Positions 1 to 9,000 of a DNA stretch of 10,824 nucleotides are shown here, in pieces (positions within the stretch are counted from its first letter, which is position 1; the number at the start of each line of letters is the position of its first letter). The stretch is from Cephalothrix spiralis (lineage: Eukaryota; Nemertea; Palaeonemertea; Archinemertea; Cephalotrichidae). The notes beneath the pieces were generated by a model. It saw only the letters and a list, made by a program, of their open reading frames with translations. It was not told where the DNA came from and did no database searches. A program made the translations under genes and the position numbers. Location of the stretch: contig JAUCNG010392034.1 in NCBI GenBank assembly GCA_032353305.1, positions 1 through 10,824 of the forward strand. The letters are read 5' to 3'.

Positions 1-51
1 ATAAAATAAGGATGACTAGTTATGTTGAGAAGGAATTGTTTATATCCTGCT

Positions 52-93
52 TCATCTTGCTTGTTCTATTGGACGCAGCAATATGTCGTGAAC
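52..93 (-). CDS. DHRS11: SDR exon 8, last coding exon with stop
   Basis: After the acceptor TTTTTGAATAG the minus strand reads VHDILLRPIEQAR and then TGA at 54-52. This is the expected DHRS11 C-terminus (vertebrate form IGDIQMRPTEQ), with the terminal strand and the RP motif that helps form the tetramer interface in classical SDRs. The phase (0) matches exon 7. The 3' untranslated region continues toward the left window edge. No AATAAA is seen in the 51 bases available, so the poly(A) site lies outside. Confidence 0.9.
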   Translation of the reverse strand, partial: VHDILLRPIEQAR

Positions 94-3000
94 CTATTCA
101 AAAAGGCAAAAGTTAAAGCAAATTGCAATACAAAGCCTTTCGATATCTGGCCATGCAGTGTAAATGATAAATTATTGATCTTCCTCGTTCCTTAAAGAAG
201 CCGGGTTTAGATTAGTATCATGGACCCCGGTTCCGTCAGGTAATGGCCCGTCCCGGTTGTCATATTTTGTATCCCGTTACAAAGCCTTTTGATATCTGAA
301 TTTCAAATCCCGTTATCCCCCATTGCGAAAATAATCTTGTCCGTTAGCCTTATTATCCCAGCTCCTCCGTTCTGAATTTAAAGCTATAAATTTCCTAGGC
401 TACTTGATTCGACCCCTAAAAGAATATATGGTTCTCATAATTTTGCTAAATGTTCACAATGACTTGTAAGTCCAATTGGGACCGCATGAACCTTGCCATT
501 TGTTACTTCAAAATTTTCGTATGTAAGTTGGATTTATGAGCCCTGTCATTCTAATATAATTTTTATCTTATTCATTGGGTATATCTTACCTTGGATAAGT
601 GAACCATATTTATTTTGGAGGTCAAATCAAGTAGCCTAGGGAATATTTTAGTGGGGCTACCTACTAACTAGGAAGCCGAAGGCAAAAATATAAGATATTA
701 AGTATCACATGATACGTATGAATCATGAGCATATCAAGGAAGACCCTAGGCGTTGAAAGATTGTCTTGACACTTTTGAAAAAGAAATATATTTATCGGCC
801 CGGGCCCCAGACCATTTCACCTCCTGAACACCCTATCGTCGGCCCTGTATCTTATTATTCAATGAGGAAAATATGGCAGTTACTTACTTGAACATGTGGA
901 GGAGTCCCTAGAGCATATAGGATAGCTTCAGCAACATCAGGGGCTTCCAGAGCCTGTGAAACGTGTAAAATATCATAAAATTAAAATGTGGGGACAATTT
1001 TTGACACATCTCATATCGTGCACTGGCCTCTTGCAAGGTCGAGATTTAAATCTTTTTATTACATTTTATTAGGTCTTATTACACCGAGCAGTGAAAAAAC
1101 CAATTTAAGAAATCGAACTAGTATCAATTTCGTGTAGCTTTTATCCGTACCCTTAAGCAAATATTAAAACAAACCAGTATCACTTTATTGGTAGGTGCCA
1201 GTTCCCAAATAAACATCCCAAAATATGGTCATTGCTTTATGGCTTAGGAATCCCGGGGATTTAGTTTAATTTTCCGGTCCAATAATATTTTCTAGGATAC
1301 CAAATTCCATATTGGCCAAGGTTTAAAAAAAAGTATGAGCAAATAAATTAATTTAAGCCGGGGTTTTTAAATTTTATCTCAGAAATTTACACTTGCAATT
1401 AAATCTGAAACTGGTTTTGGCTGTGTTGAGTCAGATGGCTGCAGCTAATAAAACCAAAAAAAGCAATTAATATTTTAAAACAAATTACAGTTGTATACAC
1501 CATATACGTGTAATTAATTGTAAGATAATTTAACCATATTACATGTACTTGGTTCATATTGCTATTTACAAAACCAAATCAGTTATCTTTGTTTTTTACA
1601 ATTACAGATATATAAATATGGAATTAAATGAAACGAAAAAATAATATGCCACATTAATTTTTCTCCTAAGAACGATTTGGGTTTAAAAGCCAGGTCCATC
1701 ACCTGTTTCAGCTGTCTCCATAGCTGTTTAATCACCTGCACCTCACATAGTTAATAATAACATGTTCAATAACTTTAAACTAAAGCTGCTCGCACTTGAT
1801 ATTTTTTCTAGTGACTTATACGCCAATGCATTGACATCTTCACAATTTTTCTTAGTATCAAGAGCTTTTAAATAAGGCTATTTATGTTTAAATACCAAAA
1901 TAGGGTTGATAATAATTAACAAAAGATAGTTTTAAACCATTACAAATGTATATGCGAATCACCACAATTAAGGAATTATTTACATGTAAGACTACCTGTC
2001 TTTTCAATTCGGCCAGTTTTTCCATTGTTGCCTCATATAACTGATATGCCTTGTTCCCTGGCTAAAAATAAATCCGTCATTTTCTTTATAGTAACAAGTA
2101 ATGATCAGTAATCACACTTATAATGTCTTAAACGTGTAAAATATATTCAAATCGAGTCTTTGTTTTGCTAATTTGTTTACGGACAGATACAACTTTTCAA
2201 AACTATTTTAAAATCTTATAGACGGACTGCGCAGTTTAAATTGAGAAATGATGAGGGTAAAAACTTACATGTCTTGCTGTAATTTTGTTGGCCTTAGCCG
2301 GATTGTCGGGATGAAGCACATGAAAAAAGTTGGTGTTTACAAGACCAGGACTGATGGCCTGAAAGGAAATCAATTGCAATTATTTACATTATTTTAAACA
2401 ACTAATTATTCTTACAATGATACAAAAATAAGTTTTTCAGAAAAGTCAAAAGTCAGGAGTTATATGATCTTATATATATGCCATGCATCTGCAGGGTCGA
2501 AGGTAAGATAATATTTTACTCGCTAGTTCTTACACTAGGAAATCATTTTGATTCAGTATATTTGGACACAATTTCTAATAAAGGTTTTAAGAGTTTGCGC
2601 CCTCTTTCAACAAAATAACGGATATTTAACATCGAGCCGAGCGTCTGGCGAGCGAAGCGAGACGAAGAAAAGGTTTTTACATCAGGAAATCATCTAGATT
2701 TATTATATTTTGACACAATGTCTATTATTAATACAACACCTATAGCTATACAATCAAAACTATGAAATGGTTTAAGAGTTAACAGAAAAAATTACATTTT
2801 TTGAAACAAAATAACCAATATTTTAAAATCGAGCAGACCAATTGACTGGAGCAAAGCGAGGCAAGGAAAAGTGTTGGATTTTCATTTTTAATAATACAGT
2901 ATATATGGTTATTAAATAAGATTTTAAGGCACTCTATGTCACTGAGAATCTGAAATGCATTTAAATCAGTTACAACATCGTTCATTATTATAGTTATCGA

Positions 3001-6000
3001 TCGCTACTAGAAAATTAACACCGCGACCACTGCACAATATATAACTATGTACATGTACATGTATAGGGACCAAGGAAACATTTCAATGCCGAGTAACACT
3101 ATTATTTATTTAACGCGCATTCTTACACATACATGTACAAGTTCTATAAGTAATAGAGCCGTGCAAACCGAAGAAAATTTCAAAAATTTATGAGTCTGAA
3201 ACGCAATTTAAGGAACTTCGAGGAATCGATATCAGCCGTCGAGGGTCGAAAGTTAGAAAGCGCTTCTTATCCTGGTACCCGCTGGAGTAAGTTGCCGCGT
3301 TTTTAGAATGATAGTCAACGTGTAGTTGACTATTATTCCAAAAACGCGGTAACTCACTCCAGCGGGGACCAGGATAAGCGCTTCTGTCAAAAAGTGAGAG
3401 AACAAATCATTTTCTGATTTAACCTAGCAGTCGAAAAATCGATCGGTCAGATTTAATATTTGCCCTAAGTCAAATTTTGTGCAAAAATTGATAGTGGCAG
3501 GCGAAAGTCAAAACGGAAAAAATCAAAATAAAATGTTGATGAAAGTGCTATTTTTTGGCCTAATTCTTCATTTTAGGGCTTTAGGCAATGAATATGTACT
3601 TCCAAATATAAACATGGTTTTATGAAAATTTTGTCAAAGCGACTCATTTTGATATCTCTGATCACATATATTGTTTTAAAAATCAGCCATTTACATCACA
3701 GAGTAAATTAAGACGGATTAGCGGATTAACAAATATGATCATGTTAGTTAGCGTACCACAAAAACTTACAGAAACTTTAATTCGAGATTTCATAGCATGG
3801 AGTTCAACACGAAGACCCTCAGTCAGTGCTGTAATGGTATGCTTCGTAGCGCTGTAGAATGTCGTTTCTTTGGATGGAACAACACGGTGACCGGACATAC
3901 TGAAATAAAAACAATATTTATAGCCGATGATCAACGGGTGGGCGAAACTGATAGAGTGTGCAACTGATTTATTTTCAAATGTCAATCCTTTTGATTTTTA
4001 GGTCTGTTGTTTATTATTGACGATATCAAATTTAAAAATATAATAATGAAATCTATAGGCCTACACAAAATGTATTTTCCATTTCTACAGACTGTGTTTG
4101 TTTTGTTTTTTTTTAAATTAAGATTTTTTATTTTTATTTATGATAACAGAAGAAACACACAATAACAAATTACTCTGTCAGGATGACCATAACAGGCTTT
4201 CAACTAAACACGTGTACAGAGTTAGGTAATTATGATTCGGGTGGTTTGTTTTTAGAGTTAAAAAATTCATTAATGTCGGAACCGGGGTCGGAACTATTTA
4301 TTACAGCACGGCTTATTTCACTAATGTAATCCCGTATTTCCTGCAATGGATCATTTGTTAAAGAGTCATCATTCGTCGTTTCAGATGTCATTATTATTAT
4401 ATCCTGATCAACAAGTTGTATTTTTACATTTTCTATATCAGACAGGACCCTGATATTCCTACCTATTAATAAGAAATATATGGCCATCTTTTGTTTCTCT
4501 CTCTGTCATTGACTTTATAGCTTCTCTTGAACAGATGGTCGGTGCCAGAACGTTGACCTAAAAAAGGAAAACAGTGTAAATAACCCATTGCGTAATTTGC
4601 GTAATATCGTCAAAAATATAACGTTCAGAATACTACAATGTGCCAGTATATCCAATGAAACATTTCACCAACAACTTCGTGTTGACAACTACATTGTATG
4701 TATTTGAAAAAACGCAAGGCTAAGCCTAACGCAGGCCTAGTCCACAACTGCGGGTCCCGGCTGGAACCAGTTTCCCCGGAGCTTAAGGTTGGACTTGACC
4801 TTAGCTCGCTTGCGTTAAACTATTATGATACTTTGCCTATTATATCCAAATATCAGAATTACAAGCCCCTATTAAAAAATAAATAATATAGATCGGTATT
4901 TGCGGGATCTCGAGAATCGTGTTAACAAGAAGGTTTTAAAACAGACGCCTATTTTTAGAACCCGAAATACCAATCATATATTAAATACATGTAAACCGGT
5001 GCGATGCATAACAAAGCACGTACGACAACTAGAAAGGTTATAAAATTGGAAACTCTTCTTAAAACCTCAGGTTTCCATTTACCATATAAGCCATAGGTAG
5101 CTTGGAAATAAGCGGAAATGGATGCAAAACCCACTGGAATCCCAGTATACCTATATGTGATGATAATAATAATATTAACCAATCACATACGACACTATAC
5201 AAAGGGCGTTAATTTCCAAAACCCGATACTTGGAGCCAATCCGACAAATAATACAAGCTCAGCAATCAGACGTCCAGAATATTACAATGATCTATAATTG
5301 ACTATTCAGATTATCTATTAAAACCTAAACATTATCATAATTATTATAAACAAGCGTGTATGTCGATATAAATGTACTTTCAGACGTGATAACAGAGAAT
5401 TAACCGAGATCATCAGCACGGTAAACAGGATCGTGGAAAAGTAGAATTTATTGTTGGTTAACGCCATGCCATGCAGTTTCGGGCTTTCAACTGTACTTGG
5501 CACCTGTGCTCCTACTGCCCAACCTTCTTCTTCTATACTTGGCGTCAGATGACTGAACTCGAATAGACACAATGGTCCGCTTGCCGAGCATTTACCCGTA
5601 TTAAGCACCTGGGAGCCGCAGCTACTCTTATCAAATAGAACCAGAGATTTATTAAGAATTCTATTATATTATGTCTCTTAGTACGAACAATTCCGCGTTA
5701 TATTTAGAATCTAATGCCATAGGATAACGGTCTATTTTACAGGTATAGGAAAAGTCTTATCTCTTCTTAATAAATCTCTGATAGCACCCAGGGTTCTTAA
5801 ATGGGCATGAAGTGTTATCATACTCACCGAGCCGGGGCAATTTAATGCGACACAATTGACTTTGATCTTGCATTAACGTCTGGAGCACTTGGTTGTATAG
5901 ATCAGTAGGCAAGAGATGGGATCGAATGGGGTTCGAAAACTAGATCATAAATTAAGTTTAGATTTTGTTTTAGCGCTAAATTTACCTCTAGCATCTGTCT

Positions 6001-9000
6001 CCAAAGCTTTGTATCACCACTTGCTAGAGGTGCATTCAATGCACAACCGGCGTTATTGATCATAACATCTACCCCTCCAAATTCTTGTTTCACCTCTTCA
6101 AACATCTTCATTATTTGATCTTCTTGTGCAACATCGCATTTCTTTGCGTGAAATTTTCCCTTTTCATCCTTTAAGCTTTCTTCTAATACCTAGAATATAA
6201 AATATGGATATTTATATTTGACAGTGCTCAGACTTGATCGGACTTTGCTATACTCTGGTAAACAAGTAGTAGGTAGTAGGTTTCAGGTAACACCCTGTAT
6301 GATATCGAGAGCAGTTCATGGTAAACTATCAAGAAAGCAGTAGCACACTAACTTTGCCTGTACAATCTACATGGATAAATATATTCGTGATATTGTCCCA
6401 CAGTTTCCTGACACCGGTCGTCACAACCCATCCATAGTCCTGACCCAAGGTTTCCTAGCACCGACCGGTCGGAAGTCTCCATTCCGATCCACTTCGGTGT
6501 TGAATACTTTATTGCATTAGCATTCCCCACACTACGAAACGCTAAGTCGAATTTCTCACTGAATCTGTGATGAGTTTTAGCACAGATTTTAGAGGCACGG
6601 CGATTGGTCAACGAATTTACGTCACAATATCTTGGCTATTGTTTTTCCTTTTTGAGTTAAATTTTCAGTCCATGGTTATATTATATCGATAACTTCTGAA
6701 CTAATATAGTCAGCGTGGCTGAGTGGTTAACGCGGTAGCTTCTCGATCTATTGATCATAAAATCACGTTCCATCCTAGCCGGATCCTCAAATGTTTTCAC
6801 CAAAAATTTCCTCAAATATTGATTTTAAAATGACAATTCAGTCCGATTTGGCTCTTATCGTGCCGGAGTGTAGGTCAATATAATAATATTCAGATACCGT
6901 AGGATATCGGAATGGGAAGTCTTGTCACAAGCTATTCATGTTAATACCGACCAAACTGTTCAAACAATGCACAAATTTAAGCTTCAGGAATTTCTTATTG
7001 ATTTTAGTTATAACTGTAACTGTAAATTTCGAGATTTGTTGTCTTCCCTCCCTAAAGATGCAATCTATAACCCTTTTCTACAATGCAAGGACAAGGCAAA
7101 GGGATTTACGATTTCTAATTTCACAACAACATATTTACACTGTCATATCTGTATGCACAGCTTCCTGCATGTTCTTAGTGTTCATTGAGTTTTGATTTGG
7201 GAATATCGAATTGATATTCATTGGAATTTCAGAATGTGGTGCCTTAGACGAATTCTCGGTATCCAATGGAAAGACAGGATTCAATCAATGTTATGCCTCA
7301 GACATTAACGCTGGCTTGGACACGTACGCAGGATGAAACCTGAACGGCTGCTCTACGGAGAGCTCTCTGATGCTACAAGGCCAGCTGGTCGCCTGATACT
7401 ACGTTAAAAAGACGTATGTAAGCGCGACTTTAAATCTGCTGGTATTGATGTGGAAACTTGGGAGAAAACTGCGACAGACCGCCCAGCGTTACATACGCAC
7501 TGGAGTCCTTCAAGTTGAATCAAGGAGGAACAACAGCGAACTCGAAGAGAAGAGCGGATAAATAATGCAACCCCCACAACATATAGATATGGCCGCGACT
7601 GCCATGTCAGGATATGACTAGCGAGCTACAGAAAAAAATGGGGAACTGAGGCACAATAACCATTGTCTATGAAGACAGACAGTGTCAACTACTAATTTAG
7701 GCGACAATCAGTGGATTGTGAAGTCCGCGTCAGATCGCCGACAACGCGATTTTTTTAAATCGAAAAGTGGCGGCCGATCCGACATTGATCACATTGGAGG
7801 GAGTGATCGATCGGTATCGGCCGCCCGACAATGATTTAAATGGTGGAGGGCGGGGATGATCGATCGGTACCGGTAGCCCCAACCACTATTGAAATTGAAT
7901 TTATTGATCGGTATCGGCCGCCCCGACATCAATTAAAATATGACAGTCTGAGATAAAGGGAAGACACATGTAGAACAAATACGACACTGACATGTCTTAG
8001 CTACCTTGGGAAATTAATATTTTCAGTGACCATTAAAGTCAATTATACTTACAAGAAATGGCATTACCGGTATGTATCGTCAAGTTAAAGGACAAATTTC
8101 TATACCGTCGGTGTACTGAAAAAACCTGTTATATTTTTGCGCGTCTTTTCTTGTTCAAATTATTTAATGATTTCGAGCCGAGTAAAGCAAGGCGAGTAAA
8201 TTTTGAAGACTATGGTTCGAGGTGCGATTTTAAAGCAAGTTTGTGGCGCCGACGACGCAAATATAGTCTGTATAGAATGATAGCATTACAGTATCATAAG
8301 AATCAGGGACGGAAAAATATAATATTTTTGAGTGCCTTTAAATAGTACGTAAATAATTATATTATATTATGATCGAGCCGAGCGAAGCGAGAATGTTTTT
8401 GAAAATGATGGGTTAGAAAATTAAGGGCCGAAAACGGAGCTATCGATATAGGCCTACACTTGAAACTACTTTTTTTAAAGTCCAACAGAAATGGTGATTA
8501 TCAATATCACCAGGATGTCTTACTTCAGACATAATTTTTTTCGATATTTTTTGTTGTAGATTATTGAAATTACGTTTATTTTTATATAAAGACTTATAAA
8601 TAATGTTATTTATTGACAATAATGAAATTATTCGATATCCACTTCCGATAAGTTATCATAACTTAATTTATACGCTATTCGATTACAATAAATTTGTTCG
8701 TCAACAATTTTATTCGATATTCGATAAAATAGATGTACAGAATTATTCGATAACCGCTACCGAACATTTTAACGCAATTATTCGCTTCCGGGCTGAAAAG
8801 GCCATTATTCCATTTATTCGCTTTCGATATGAGGCATGGGGACCCTCTAGTATGAATATAATACAAGTGTGCTATGTCCGGTAGTAACGGGTCACGTCAC
8901 TGTGATAACGGGTCAATTTAAAATCTAAACCCTCATACCATTGGAGAGTGGAGACTATGAATGATAAAATTCTTAAACTCACATGTTATTTTTATTGATA

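Larger units (their letters stand above)
2359..3769 (-). other. SDR intron 4, 1.4 kb
   Basis: The donor is GTAAGT at 3769 and the acceptor is TTTCCTTTCAG at 2359. It contains two adjacent diverged copies of a GAGCGAAGCGAG-type repeat (2532-2871), a TACATGTACATGTA run near 3050 and the 51-bp-arm foldback (3259-3385). The remaining sequence (2880-3040, 3390-3760) is AT-rich with nothing recognised. Confidence 0.7.
4558..5985 (-). other. SDR intron 2, 1.4 kb
   Basis: Bounded by GTAAAT at the 5' end and TTTTTTAG at the 3' end. It contains a small imperfect foldback (4711-4816), a 17-bp perfect inverted repeat spanning 5642-5780 and two long minus-strand open stretches in one frame (5668-5318 and 5182-4955) that match nothing I know. 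No convincing extra exon of the host gene is present. Confidence 0.7.

Noticed and set aside
1059-1090. Minus-strand LGVIRPNKM followed by a stop, resembling an SDR C-terminus
   Set aside because: It lies upstream of exon 7 in the transcript, has no acceptor of note, and a much better last exon (VHDILLRPIEQAR) exists at 93-52.
2590-2872. Direct repeats considered as a CRISPR-like array
   Set aside because: Only two diverged long copies, no regular spacers, and the window is clearly from an animal genome.
4698-4886. 62-codon plus-strand open frame
   Set aside because: It overlies the imperfect foldback at 4711-4816 and has no protein similarity that I recognise.
6348-6611. Open frame of 87 codons on the minus strand
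   Set aside because: It starts without ATG, resembles no family, contains repeated TTTCCT..ACCGGTCG words and lies inside an intron.
6922-7195. Two overlapping plus-strand open frames just before the LINE relic
   Set aside because: They are in different frames over the same bases and show none of the conserved reverse-transcriptase words, so neither can be called LINE coding sequence.
8058-8345. 95-codon plus-strand open frame beginning with ATG
   Set aside because: It runs through the GAGC-type repeat (giving EPSKARRV) and looks like no known protein; the repeat explains its odd composition.
8603-8884. 93-codon plus-strand open frame and a cluster of TTCGATA words
   Set aside because: The TTCG words (8631 to 8823) are unevenly spaced and simply reflect AT-rich repeated sequence; CGATA clustering recalls Drosophila BEAF-32 sites, but that factor is not expected outside insects.
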